Part shown: positions 34,887-43,906 of the stretch, piece by piece
Layout: each line of letters begins with the position of its first letter
How positions within the stretch are numbered: position 1 is the stretch's first letter
The notes under the pieces: generated by a model
Database searches by the model: none
The model's input: only the letters and a program-made list of their open reading frames with translations
What the model was told of the DNA's origin: nothing
Origin: Neolewinella persica DSM 23188
GTDB lineage: Bacteria; Bacteroidota; Bacteroidia; Chitinophagales; Saprospiraceae
Length of the DNA: 64,000 nucleotides
Assembly: GCF_000373105.1 (NCBI RefSeq)
Contig: NZ_KB890469.1
Span: forward strand, 47,981-111,980
Direction: 5' to 3'
Made by a program: the position numbers and the translations under genes

Positions 34887-37800
34887 TTACCATACCCGGA
34901 GGTCTTTGCGTAAGTTCAAAGCACGAATGGTTACTTTTTGTGTGCTGTATTCCGACTGCTCGATTTCCCGATCGAGAAAGCTAACTAGCTCACTAGCGGT
35001 TATTTGCTGGTCGTTATTCTCGTCAGATGCTAGTTTGTCAATGGCTTTGAGGAGAAAATAGGTAAAAACGCCATGGCCAAGTTCGGGGTGCTCAAATGCT
35101 TGTTGATAGCCGGTAGAGGCGGCAATAATAGTCCCCCCAAAGGGGTTATCGTAGTCGCTAAAGAGTTGCTGCATGAGGTAAAATTGCTCTTGGGCGGAAG
35201 AGGGGATTCCCGAATTATAGAACAAACCCTTACCAAAAAGGGCTTCGGTTTCGCTAGCGGACAAGACTTCTACTGGTTCGATTTTTATGCCCGAGCGATC
35301 CACTTGACCACTTTCACAGGCATCAATTAACATCAAACGATTGCGGGCAGGCGAAGCCTGAATGATCTTCTCCAGGTCGGAGAGGCAAAGGCTTTTTTCT
35401 TCAAAGTTCTTAGTGGGAGCATGAGGACCAATGAAGTGAAATTCTCCGGTAGCTTCGTTGGTTTTACCGTGACCGGACAGGAAAACAACTACGTAATCCT
35501 GGGGAGATAAATCTTGAAGATTGCCTCTAATCCGATTCAGGTCTGAGGGGGAAATTTCATGATCTACCAAGGTGTCAATAATTATCCGGTCGAATTGTTG
35601 TGCATTAGCGTATCTCCGTGAAACTGAGCGCAGGTCAATGTTACTAAAGGACAGCGAGTCCCAGTACTGGTAGTTAGCGTTGCTTAACCCGATGAAGTAT
35701 AACGATTTGGGAGGCAAATCAGCCGGAGTGTAAACACAGTTCAGCCGGTCGGTGCTGGAAATAGTGCCAGCTAGGTCACTCGAATAGATTTCAACGGTGT
35801 TTTCACCGGGCTCTAGTAAGATGGAGAGCGAGTCAGTCAAAAGGCCATCAGGGTAAAAGCTGTTCTTTCGAGCCACTATCACATCGTTAACCGAAATATT
35901 TACCTGAACACTATCCGAGTCAAGTTGCCCTTTTACTTGATAGGTAAGTGGCAGTAGTCCGGACTCATTGTGGTACTGAAACCGCCGATTGGTGAATTGG
36001 CAACTGAGCTCGTTGTTTATTAAGCCAGTACCTTGGTTTGCGGTTCGCCGTTCAATAACCTTAGTAAGCATTTCGGCGTAGGCTTGGTCTGTAAAGGAAT
36101 AATTGTGCAGAATAGAATCCGGCCGATTCAAGGATTCTTCCACCCCCCGAAGGTGGCGCAGGCTGCCTCCGCGTGATACGTAAATATCGTCTCGAAAAAC
36201 GTTGGAGGCTGTGTACACATTGAGGGACTCGTCGTACAGTAAATACTCCAATCCGGATGGCGTAAATTCGACGAATAATTGTAAGGGTAAAAATGCCTGA
36301 GTTGTTAAATCGTAGAAAGCTACCTTTCCATCACCGCTCGCAAAAGCAATGAGCCCAAGGTCGTCTATATGACAACTGCGGGAGACGGTTTTTATAGGGA
36401 TTGGCACGCGGGAGAGTTCCTTACCTTCCTGTAAATCAAAGAAGATCAATTGATCATGCCCAAGGACAAACATTAGGGTATCTTTGTTTATTTCAATAAC
36501 ATTGCCAATAGAGTAAGGGTATTGCTTTGGCTTGATTAGCCAGCGAACCTTATCGGTGTCCAGGTTCATCCTACGGAGGGATTTACTTTCTTGATCCATT
36601 CTACCGGTGATTTTATCTCCGGAAAAGTAGGCAGAATTGGTATGCCTCCCAGCATGAAATTCATGAAGGTAATAATGTTGGTACTTGTGGATTTTAGTGT
36701 TTCCTGTGATCAGGTTAATCGACGATAAATTTTCCGATGAATTCAAGAAAACCAGATTTGACCCATCTTCAGTAACGGTTAAAGCACTGCTACGATTAAA
36801 ACGTCCAAGCACCTCATTGGTGCTTTTTTGGCGCACTTCTAGGTAGCCATCGGGGGAAAGTATCGTCTCAATTGAGGTATTCTCGGGACAATCCAGCCGG
36901 CCCAGGCTAGGTTGATACTTCAACTGAGCGCGTACTGAAGTGAAGCGGGTGAGGTCAAAAACACCGACTTGGCCTCCTTTATTGACAAAAATCAGGTGGT
37001 TGTCGCAACTGACATAGAGGTCATACAAGTGGGGCTGTTTACGATCACTGAAGCGGTAATTACTTTCCTTCTTAGGAATACTGCGAATTTCATCGTTGTA
37101 AAGTTGTACGTGGATACGACCGTTGTGGATCCCTAAAATGTGGCTTGTGATACGGCTCCATGCATCAATTACACCAGCCAGCGAATCGCTTTCGACGATT
37201 TTACCACTACGAGTATCGAAGGCTGTACACGGGGTATCACGAGTGGCGGAAAACATATAGAGCACCTTGGAGGCCTGGTCAAAAATAACCTTGTTTACGG
37301 GATAGTTAGAACCAGTGTTGGGTTTATTGACCAGAAGATTATTCGGGTCAGCAAGATTAGAAATGAGTACAGATCCATTTCTGTCAATTATTGTCAGGAA
37401 GCCGTTATTCACTTGTGCGTTGTTCATATTCGCCAGTCTCAGATAAGGCCAGCTTTTTCCTATTGAGTAGTTCTTTGTCGGTTTCCCAGTCTTGAGGTCA
37501 AAAACACTTAAGATTCCATTATTGTGCTTATGAAAATCATCAGGCCGATCCTGGAAAGGATAGTGGATAAAGTAAATCTCGTCATCACCCAGGCAGATAA
37601 CCGCCAATTCATCAAATTCTTGATCAAGTTGCAAGGGTCGGACCGTTAGCTCTTCGGGATCAACCATCAGGTATTGGTTGGACTCGTTATTTTGGAGTAC
37701 TACTAGTAGTTGACGCCCGTCGGAAGAGCGGCTGGCCCAAATCTTTCTCTCATCAAGTTTATCATTGTATTTGTCCCAATAATAGTCAGTGTAAAAATCG

Positions 37801-39587
37801 TTGATGGGAAACAGTTTCTTTTCTCCAGTAGTTAGGTTTTCTACATTCAAACCTGCCTGGGTGAGGCTAACGAAAACGTCGTTGCCAATAAGCGTCGTAA
37901 AGGCCACGCTTCGTTCTTCGTAGGAGCTAATCAGGTTATTGGAAAATGAGTTGTAAATACTCACCCGACTGGAGAGGTTTTCGGTATTGTATCGTTCGAC
38001 TCCATGAGCTAAGCTGTATTTACCATTGGCACTAATAGTGTACTGCTTAATGTGATCAATGGGCGGTGTCGAGGGGGCCAAATGGAGTTGGTAGTTTGTC
38101 GATTGCTCTACCACTTGTTGTTTAAGCACAAGTTCACGGGTTCCACCCGCATTGACGTTGAAGGGTGGTCCATCGATAGGCACGATCTGGAAAACACAGC
38201 GGCTGGAATCTTTTAGCAACACTTCATCAACGGAATGGATTTCTTGTTGAAAGTCATTCAAAACTAAAGTGCCCTGGCGACCTTCTTTTTCCCTTTCCCA
38301 ATAGTAGAGTGCTCCACATTTTGTATAGTATTCTTTGGTGAAACTAGCCCAGTTACAATCTTTACAAGGAGTGGAGTATAGAAGCCCATCTTGCGCGCTC
38401 CACAAGGAAATACTATCCGGGGTAGTTAAGCCAAAGGTTTGCTCGCCAAAGAAATTAATTTCTTGATAAATACGGTTTGGAAGGGGAGCGTCTCCATGCT
38501 TGTTCAATAGTATTTGGTAATCCTCACCGTTCCTGACGTAGTGGTCCGCGATAACGTAGTCGGGGCCGGCAGCTTCGACGGAGGTAGCTCCTGGTAGGTA
38601 AACTCCCTGTAAATTAATAGTATACTCCATGCGCGCGCTTCCTTCGGTAGAATGCCCCTGACGGTATTGGTCTTCAATTATGAAATAGTCGCGCGCCTGG
38701 GGTTTAATTTTGCTGTAGCGAGGTGGAATTAGTACAACTTGGTTGCGATAATCTACTAGTCCTTTGAGGTAAGGGTAAGACGAGGTAGAGGTTGGTCTTA
38801 CGTCAGCACTGTCAATGGCGGTAGATTCGTTGATCTTCAGGTAATTAAGTAGTGCCGGAAAAGCGGTAATCGCTTGATTAGGCTTAGTGGATTTGACATC
38901 TTTGAGATTTAAAACCCCTTCGGTCGCCCAAGGAAGGTGGGCGCCATTTTCCTGCTCAATGACAAAGACATCATGGGGTAATCTGAAGTGAAGGCCAAGC
39001 GCCGAAAAGTAGAGGGTGTCGTAAACGGGCGGAAGGAGGGTCTGCCCCGTTAGGTCGAGCAGGCCGAAATCGTAGAGTTGACTCCGCCCATTGTTCTCTC
39101 GCCTGATGCTGGCTGTGACCAGGAAGCCATGCTGTTGGTAAATAGTGTCAAGGGCAGGGCTATAGACTTCGATGGTTTTCCAGCGCGCGGTTCGAGGATT
39201 GTGAAAGGTATAAAAAGCAGTGTAATCGTATTTATCACTATTGAATTTTTGGTATTGATGATAGTAGTAAGAACTATCAGCATAAACGTCGAAAATCCCA
39301 AAGCGGGGAGCCATTTTTTTACCCTCTTGGTCAAAGAGGTGGCAGACGGTGAGGAGGCCGTCGGTGTATTTAGTCATTCCAAAAAAATACCCAGAAGCAA
39401 GGCGTTGCATTTTACGGTAATTGGGACGCACGATGGTTTTTCCCGCTTTTTTTAGTCCGTAAGAGTACCAGCCGTAACCATTTTCTTCCAGGTTCAATTT
39501 ACGCAAGACACTCACAGAGTCGTGCCCTTGGGCCTGGAGACTGAAGCATGGCAGAAAGACTAGAAGAATTAACAATATGGCCTTCAT
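34887..39587 (-). CDS. Exported WG-repeat / propeller / caspase-like protease
   Basis: 1566 residues from the ATG at 39587. A signal peptide (MKAILLILLVFLPCFSLQAQ) suggests export. Residues about 30-310 contain WG-type repeats (GLVDYRNQVVLIPPRYSKI). About 400-1170 are WD40/PQQ-like propeller blades (SISTGK/DLKTGK endings, many D-x-x-T-G-K). About 1200-1285 is a beta-sandwich (LEPGENTVEIYSSDLAG). The last 280 residues are a C14 caspase-like domain with catalytic His in FLSGHGKT and Cys in LIDACESGQ, followed by TIIAAS and HGVFTYFLLKAI, all in normal order. It overlaps the upstream EAD-like gene by 1 nt (TGATG), so the pair is coupled. Likely proteolytic effector; AT-rich relative to neighbours, suggesting transfer. 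No sorting domain. Confidence 0.88.
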   Translation of the reverse strand: MKAILLILLVFLPCFSLQAQGHDSVSVLRKLNLEENGYGWYSYGLKKAGKTIVRPNYRKMQRLASGYFFGMTKYTDGLLTVCHLFDQEGKKMAPRFGIFDVYADSSYYYHQYQKFNSDKYDYTAFYTFHNPRTARWKTIEVYSPALDTIYQQHGFLVTASIRRENNGRSQLYDFGLLDLTGQTLLPPVYDTLYFSALGLHFRLPHDVFVIEQENGAHLPWATEGVLNLKDVKSTKPNQAITAFPALLNYLKINESTAIDSADVRPTSTSSYPYLKGLVDYRNQVVLIPPRYSKIKPQARDYFIIEDQYRQGHSTEGSARMEYTINLQGVYLPGATSVEAAGPDYVIADHYVRNGEDYQILLNKHGDAPLPNRIYQEINFFGEQTFGLTTPDSISLWSAQDGLLYSTPCKDCNWASFTKEYYTKCGALYYWEREKEGRQGTLVLNDFQQEIHSVDEVLLKDSSRCVFQIVPIDGPPFNVNAGGTRELVLKQQVVEQSTNYQLHLAPSTPPIDHIKQYTISANGKYSLAHGVERYNTENLSSRVSIYNSFSNNLISSYEERSVAFTTLIGNDVFVSLTQAGLNVENLTTGEKKLFPINDFYTDYYWDKYNDKLDERKIWASRSSDGRQLLVVLQNNESNQYLMVDPEELTVRPLQLDQEFDELAVICLGDDEIYFIHYPFQDRPDDFHKHNNGILSVFDLKTGKPTKNYSIGKSWPYLRLANMNNAQVNNGFLTIIDRNGSVLISNLADPNNLLVNKPNTGSNYPVNKVIFDQASKVLYMFSATRDTPCTAFDTRSGKIVESDSLAGVIDAWSRITSHILGIHNGRIHVQLYNDEIRSIPKKESNYRFSDRKQPHLYDLYVSCDNHLIFVNKGGQVGVFDLTRFTSVRAQLKYQPSLGRLDCPENTSIETILSPDGYLEVRQKSTNEVLGRFNRSSALTVTEDGSNLVFLNSSENLSSINLITGNTKIHKYQHYYLHEFHAGRHTNSAYFSGDKITGRMDQESKSLRRMNLDTDKVRWLIKPKQYPYSIGNVIEINKDTLMFVLGHDQLIFFDLQEGKELSRVPIPIKTVSRSCHIDDLGLIAFASGDGKVAFYDLTTQAFLPLQLFVEFTPSGLEYLLYDESLNVYTASNVFRDDIYVSRGGSLRHLRGVEESLNRPDSILHNYSFTDQAYAEMLTKVIERRTANQGTGLINNELSCQFTNRRFQYHNESGLLPLTYQVKGQLDSDSVQVNISVNDVIVARKNSFYPDGLLTDSLSILLEPGENTVEIYSSDLAGTISSTDRLNCVYTPADLPPKSLYFIGLSNANYQYWDSLSFSNIDLRSVSRRYANAQQFDRIIIDTLVDHEISPSDLNRIRGNLQDLSPQDYVVVFLSGHGKTNEATGEFHFIGPHAPTKNFEEKSLCLSDLEKIIQASPARNRLMLIDACESGQVDRSGIKIEPVEVLSASETEALFGKGLFYNSGIPSSAQEQFYLMQQLFSDYDNPFGGTIIAASTGYQQAFEHPELGHGVFTYFLLKAIDKLASDENNDQQITASELVSFLDREIEQSEYSTQKVTIRALNLRKDLRVW

Positions 39588-40636
39588 CACTTACTCGTTT
39601 TGATTGCCAGTATTTTCTGGGTGGAAAGGTTTCCTTCCACCAAGCCCCTCGACTGGTTAATGGCGGTTTTGGTAGACGTTTTCAGGTAGGTGAACGCGCC
39701 CTCGGTGCGGGTTTTGAGCGGTTGGAAGCGGCTCGTTTGGGCCAGCACAATCAAGCTTTCCTGTCCGTAGGGAGGCTGGGCGAACAAGGGTTTTTCGCCA
39801 ATCCGTACACCTTTACTGACGAGGCTTTCGTCAATTTCCTGACTGTCCTTAAGGAGAATACGCTCACCGGTGGCCAATTCGTAGATCACCCGCACAAAGC
39901 AGGGTTGATTGAGTCGGACGTAGAGTAATAAGGGGTCTGTAGAAGTTAGCGTTATGGAGTCTCCGCCATGGTTGGTGGCTACGTCGAGTATTAAAGTGGC
40001 TAATTTTTCGGCCTCTTCCGGGACGGTAAATCCTTCGGTGGTAGGTTCGGTGGACAACAAGGGCTCCTTTGGTTTCTCGGCGGTGGGAAGGCTCGGAACC
40101 TGGGTTTCCTGATGCCCGCCAGTGGCCTGCACGGCCGGTGCGTTGGGAGGTGAGGCGGATCGATTGGCTACCGACTGCTCTTTGTTAGTGTCCTCCTGAG
40201 CATGTAGTCCTGCGGGTAAAACTGTAGTTGTGCCGTTACCAGGCACCTTAAGCTCTTGGTCGGCCGTAGATTTCGGGGAGTCAAAGAAGGAGCCGCTCAG
40301 CAATACTAGTAACAAGCCAACGGAAAGACTTGCTAACAACAATGGGAGCCAGTAAGTGTGGTACCAAGGGCGATTAATATCCGAGACAGAATGGGGTTTT
40401 TCGAGTAATAAATGGAGCAGGCCTTTTTTGATTTGAGAAACTTCCACTTGGTAAGGTTCGTGGGCAATGGTCCCCTCAATAGACCGGTCGTGAACGTCGT
40501 GGTAACGCGAAACTAGTAGGAGCAGTTTCTTTTGAACACGGGCCGATACCGCTACCTGCCCTCGAGTGATGAGCTGACATGCCTCAAACATATTGTTCAG
40601 GGCGATTAGGTCGACGACATTCTTTGGTGTGTGCAT
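39587..40636 (-). CDS. Membrane protein with effector-associated-like N-terminal domain and DUF4384-like C-terminal domain
   Basis: 349 residues. Residues 1-80 are all-helical (VVDLIALNNMFEACQLI, LLLLVSRYHDVHD, then GTIAHEPYQVEVSQIKKGLL), the pattern I associate with effector-associated domains (EAD11-like) that pair sensors with effectors in bacterial conflict systems. One membrane helix lies at about 96-117, with positive residues before it and acidic after, so the N-terminus is predicted cytosolic. A Thr/Pro/Ala-rich linker follows. Residues about 225-320 resemble DUF4384 (LLLYVRLNQPCFVRVIYELA, PPYGQESLIVLA), a domain often found beside caspase domains. The gene is 1-nt coupled to the caspase gene. 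EAD assignment is from memory of the family pattern and needs a profile search. Confidence 0.7.
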   Translation of the reverse strand: MHTPKNVVDLIALNNMFEACQLITRGQVAVSARVQKKLLLLVSRYHDVHDRSIEGTIAHEPYQVEVSQIKKGLLHLLLEKPHSVSDINRPWYHTYWLPLLLASLSVGLLLVLLSGSFFDSPKSTADQELKVPGNGTTTVLPAGLHAQEDTNKEQSVANRSASPPNAPAVQATGGHQETQVPSLPTAEKPKEPLLSTEPTTEGFTVPEEAEKLATLILDVATNHGGDSITLTSTDPLLLYVRLNQPCFVRVIYELATGERILLKDSQEIDESLVSKGVRIGEKPLFAQPPYGQESLIVLAQTSRFQPLKTRTEGAFTYLKTSTKTAINQSRGLVEGNLSTQKILAIKTSK

Positions 40637-40947
40637 GAGACGAATTGGTTACGTTTTAGGTGGCAAATTTTCCTTCGATAATCAAATTTACCAAATCATC
40701 TTCACTAACTCACATTAGGTGGAGCGGTAGGTCTGGCTGGTGAATAGAAGAACTTCAGCATACTTCTTTGTTAGGCGGGTTAAAGCTTTTCGGAAAAAAG
40801 GTAATTTGATCGGAATAGAGGGAGTTCAAAAATGTGTGTCTGTCAACGGCATTTTTACCACCATCCAGGGAACAACAATTCCTCAGTTCATCTTACCCAA
40901 CTTTGCACCTGCGGCCGCCCCCCTTTACTCCTTCCCCCTGTTCTACA
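40637..40947. other. Gap upstream of the EAD/caspase operon
   Basis: Contains the operon promoter region (no clear TAnnTTTG on the minus strand that I can support) and one 19-bp GC-rich element near the symporter stop. No gene. Confidence 0.4.
40903..40921 (+). repeat. 19-bp GC-rich element, copy 9 (intergenic)
   Basis: TTGCACCTGCGGCCGCCCC, one change in the last block. It lies between two minus-strand genes, antisense to both. Confidence 0.85.
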
Positions 40948-42675
40948 TCACGTCACCTCAACCCCCATCATCCGTTTGATCAACTTGGACCCCGAGGAAA
41001 AGAACCAGGCCAGACCCACCGTCAGCACGCAACCGATGAGGTTAAGCCAGAGGTAAGCCAGGTCGATATACTCATAATACGAGGCGATGAAGGTGAGTGC
41101 AACAAACGTTTCGGCGATAATGGCTCCACTGAGGACCGACTTGCTTCCCACCTTTTTGAAGAAAAAGGCCACTACAAAAACACCCAATATCACGCCGTAA
41201 AACAACGAGCCGATGATGTTGACGGCCTGGATCAGGTTATCGAAAAGATTGGCAACCGCCGCGAAGCCCAGGGCAACGCAACCCCACATGATGGTGAGCA
41301 TTTTACTTGCGGTGAAATAATGTCGGTCTTCTTTGCCCGGGACGAGGCTACGTCGGTATATGTCGACCAGCGTGGTGGTCGCCAACGCGCTAAGCTCGGA
41401 GCTGGTGCTTGACATGGCTGCGGAAAAAATGACGGCAAGCAGCAAACCCACTAAGCCAATGGGCAGGTAGTTGATGATGAAGGTGATGAAAACATAATCG
41501 CGGTCTTCGGTAATCGCTTCGGGATCAACTTTAGTGATCAGGTCATCCACCTGACTGCTGATGTCCCGTCGGGCATCCATGGCAACCATCAGGTTGCTTT
41601 TTGCAGAACCTATGGAGGCTTCGTTTTCGGTCTTCAGGGCTTCTACTAAGGCTGTTGATGCTTGATCGGAGGTCTTATTAGCCAGTTCGTATTCCGACTC
41701 CAGTACCGAAAGCTCCGTAGCGTATTCCGAACTCCGGACCTTTTCGAGGTTGGCAGTGTTGAAGTGAATCGGAGGGGGCGTGAACAGGAAAAATACAAAA
41801 ACCATAATACCGATGAACAGTACCAGGAACTGCATTGGCACCTTGAAAATACCATTAAACAGGAGGCCAAGCCGGCTCTCCGTCAGGCTTTTTCCTGAAA
41901 GGTAGCGTTGGACCTGGCTTTGATCCGTTCCGAAATAACTCAGGAAGAGGAAGGTGCCACCGAGCATGGCGGACCAGATATTATAACGGTCGTTGAGGTC
42001 GAATTTAAAATCGATTACTTCCAGTTTTCCCAGCTGCCCGGCCACCCCCACGGCGTCGGGAAGGCTAACGCCGTCGGGCAGTTTCATTACTACCACCACG
42101 CCAGCGGCAACCATGCCCAACAGGATAACGATCATTTGTTGTTTTTGGGTAACGGAAACGGCCTTGGTGCCTCCCATCACCGTGTAGAAAATTACGACGA
42201 TGCCGATCAGGAAAATGGTCAGCCCCAGTGGCCAATCGAGGATACTTGAAAGAATAATGGCTGGTGCGTAAATGGTGATGCCGGCCGCCAGCCCCCGCTG
42301 TATCAGAAAAAGCAGGGCCGTCATGGTGCGGACCCTGATGTCAAACCTGCCTTCGAGGTACTCGTAGGCAGTATATACCTGAAGTTTGTAATAGATCGGT
42401 AGGACAAAAACACACAGGATAACCATGGCAATTGGCAGGCCGAAGTAGAACTGAGCGAAACCAAGACCGCTGTCGTAGGCCTGTCCGGGCGTACTCAAAA
42501 AAGTAATGGCACTGGCCTGGGTGGCCATCACTGAAAGGCCGATGGTCCACCATTTTAGATCCCGGTCGCCCATCAGGTAGCTCTTTACGTTGTCTACCGA
42601 ACGTGTTTTCAATACGCCATAGATCACGATGGCGGCAAGGGTGCCGGTCATTACCAGCCAGTCAATCGTACTCAT
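40948..42675 (-). CDS. Sodium:solute symporter (SSS family)
   Basis: 575 residues, about 13-14 membrane segments. The SSS signatures are visible: DRDLKWWTIGLSVMATQASA, LGFAQFYFGLPIAM, YTAYEYLEGRFDIRVR, FYTVMGGTKAVSVTQKQQ, GGTFLFLSYFGTDQSQVQRY and FSAAMSSTSSELSALATT, where the Ser/Thr cluster usually helps bind Na+. A charged, coiled-coil-like loop of about 90 residues (LSVLESEYELANKTSDQAST to KVDPEAITEDRDY) is inserted between helices 8 and 9. It imports a sugar, sialic acid or amino-acid-type solute with sodium; substrate unknown. Its start codon overlaps the stop of a 46-residue membrane peptide gene (GCATGAGT). Confidence 0.9.
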   Translation of the reverse strand: MSTIDWLVMTGTLAAIVIYGVLKTRSVDNVKSYLMGDRDLKWWTIGLSVMATQASAITFLSTPGQAYDSGLGFAQFYFGLPIAMVILCVFVLPIYYKLQVYTAYEYLEGRFDIRVRTMTALLFLIQRGLAAGITIYAPAIILSSILDWPLGLTIFLIGIVVIFYTVMGGTKAVSVTQKQQMIVILLGMVAAGVVVVMKLPDGVSLPDAVGVAGQLGKLEVIDFKFDLNDRYNIWSAMLGGTFLFLSYFGTDQSQVQRYLSGKSLTESRLGLLFNGIFKVPMQFLVLFIGIMVFVFFLFTPPPIHFNTANLEKVRSSEYATELSVLESEYELANKTSDQASTALVEALKTENEASIGSAKSNLMVAMDARRDISSQVDDLITKVDPEAITEDRDYVFITFIINYLPIGLVGLLLAVIFSAAMSSTSSELSALATTTLVDIYRRSLVPGKEDRHYFTASKMLTIMWGCVALGFAAVANLFDNLIQAVNIIGSLFYGVILGVFVVAFFFKKVGSKSVLSGAIIAETFVALTFIASYYEYIDLAYLWLNLIGCVLTVGLAWFFSSGSKLIKRMMGVEVT

Positions 42676-42812
42676 GCGTAAGCTTGTGAAAATAAGTAAA
42701 ACAGAACGATCAGAATGAAATGCAGCACGAGAACAAAGCCATAGATACGGCTCCAGCTACCGAGAATCGGAGGCGATTCATCGTTGGGGTTTGCTTGGTT
42801 TTGCGGGGTCAT
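42672..42812 (-). CDS. Small single-pass membrane protein coupled to the symporter
   Basis: 46 residues, starting MTPQNQANPNDESPPILG and followed by one membrane segment (IYGFVLVLHFILIVLFYLFS). Its TGA overlaps the ATG of the symporter gene (ATGA), implying translational coupling. Polar N-terminus and one helix would suit an accessory subunit of the transporter. The ORF is supported by this overlap, not by homology I can name. Confidence 0.65.
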   Translation of the reverse strand: MTPQNQANPNDESPPILGSWSRIYGFVLVLHFILIVLFYLFSQAYA

Positions 42813-42934
42813 GGTCGCAAGGTAGTAGTTTGCTCCTTTATCTTGTACTACAAAAGTAGTATTTTAGTAAAAAGTCCATAGTCTGACTAACCGCGTATGA
42901 ATTACGCTGCTAATTAATTACGAACTAAGTCGGG

Positions 42935-42953
42935 GGCGCGGTCGCAGGTGCAA
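42935..42953 (-). repeat. 19-bp GC-rich element, copy 10 (intergenic, sense)
   Basis: TTGCACCTGCGACCGCGCC, one change, 122 bp upstream of the small-protein/symporter operon and on its strand. Confidence 0.85.
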
Positions 42954-43086
42954 GAAAAAGGTGAAGAGCAGGGTGGGAGGGGCTGGAACTGCTTCCGCAT
43001 CGGGATGCTTGCTGCGCTCCTAAGGTAAGGAGGGATTTTTTTTAAAAAAGCTACCTGAAGTTTGCCAGCGTAGTCTGGGCAATTTT

Positions 43087-43135
43087 ACTTGACACTTGAC
43101 ACTTGACACTTGACACTTGACACTTGACACTTGAC
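43087..43135. repeat. 7-bp tandem repeat, seven perfect copies
   Basis: (ACTTGAC)x7 with no variation, 36 bp past the XRE gene stop. Perfect copies imply recent slippage or expansion. Confidence 0.95.
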
Positions 43136-43170
43136 TACTGCCATAAAGTCTAAAAGACTGCCAAAAAGGC

Positions 43171-43692
43171 TCATTTGCATTGACAACCTACCTCTCCAAG
43201 TAAATCCTGGTGTTCTTCCAGCAATTGCTGGGTTACTTCATGCAGTTGTTCGTACTGGGCAGCAAAGAGGTCTGCTTCTTTACATGGAGTGGCTAATTTG
43301 TTTCGTTTGTACTCAAACAGGCGCTTCGAGGAGTCGATGAGTTCCCTAAGTTCCAGGGCACGGTTACGGAAGGACGCAAGGCGTTCTTTTTCTTCCATTC
43401 GGTGTTCGTCATGGGCGAGTTGGGCAAGCAATAGTTCTTCTGGATCACTCAAGTCGCGACGGGTAATGTCTCGTGGATGTACTTTAAGTAAAGTGCTGAT
43501 CCTTAGTAGTTTACATATGCTTGGTTCGGCCGATCCACTTTCGTAACTGGCAATGTTCCCTCGGTTGAGGTTGACCTTCATGGCTAATTCAGACTGTGAC
43601 CAACCGAGTCGGTTGCGCAGTACTTTAAGGTTGGAGGCAATAAAATTGGGCAGCGCCTTGTCGGCAATGCTTATGGCTTCCTTCGTTTTCAT
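43171..43692 (-). CDS. XRE-family transcriptional regulator with C-terminal coiled coil
   Basis: 173 residues. Residues about 18-75 are an XRE/Cro helix-turn-helix (NLKVLRNRLGWSQSELAMKV, NLNRGNIASYESGSAEPS, then CKLLRISTLLKVHPRDI). The remaining 95 residues are highly charged and helical (ERLASFRNRALELRELID and beyond), probably a coiled-coil dimer region, ending in EVGCQCK. It has no peptidase or toxin partner next to it. It is divergent from the orphan sigma gene across a 214-bp region holding two near-identical 19-bp sites that may be its operators. Confidence 0.85.
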   Translation of the reverse strand: MKTKEAISIADKALPNFIASNLKVLRNRLGWSQSELAMKVNLNRGNIASYESGSAEPSICKLLRISTLLKVHPRDITRRDLSDPEELLLAQLAHDEHRMEEKERLASFRNRALELRELIDSSKRLFEYKRNKLATPCKEADLFAAQYEQLHEVTQQLLEEHQDLLGEVGCQCK

Positions 43693-43761
43693 ACTGATGC
43701 ATAAGATGTTACCTCCTATTTACATCTCGTGACCAAAAATGGTTGATACATGTCAATTTTT

Positions 43762-43780
43762 TTTACATAAGTAGTGTTTA
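43762..43780. promoter_or_regulatory. Candidate XRE operator, site A
   Basis: TTTACATAAGTAGTGTTTA matches site B at 43878-43896 in 16 of 19 positions. It lies 70 bp before the XRE start. A third partial site, TTTACATCT, is at 43719-43727. Confidence 0.5.
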
Positions 43781-43837
43781 CGGTGAATCCATGGTACGGT
43801 TATTGCACGTATTTGACTGAAATGCAAGTCTAATTAC

Positions 43838-43868
43838 TTGCAACCAATCTAAATAAGGACTACTTTTG
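43838..43868 (+). promoter_or_regulatory. Candidate promoter of the orphan sigma gene
   Basis: TTG at 43838-43840, 20-bp spacer, then TACTTTTG at 43861-43868, an exact TAnnTTTG -7 box. The ATG follows at 43907. This is the best promoter in the window. Confidence 0.6.
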
Positions 43869-43877
43869 TAAAGAATC

Positions 43878-43896
43878 TTTACATCTGTAGTGTTAA
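43878..43896. promoter_or_regulatory. Candidate XRE operator, site B
   Basis: TTTACATCTGTAGTGTTAA lies between the -7 box and the ATG of the sigma gene, a position where a bound repressor would block transcription. Confidence 0.5.
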
Positions 43897-43906
43897 ATAC
43901 CCCCTA

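Larger units (their letters stand above)
42813..43170. other. Gap with GC-rich element and heptamer array
   Basis: No gene. It carries copy 10 of the 19-bp element and the ACTTGAC tandem array, between two minus-strand genes. Confidence 0.6.
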
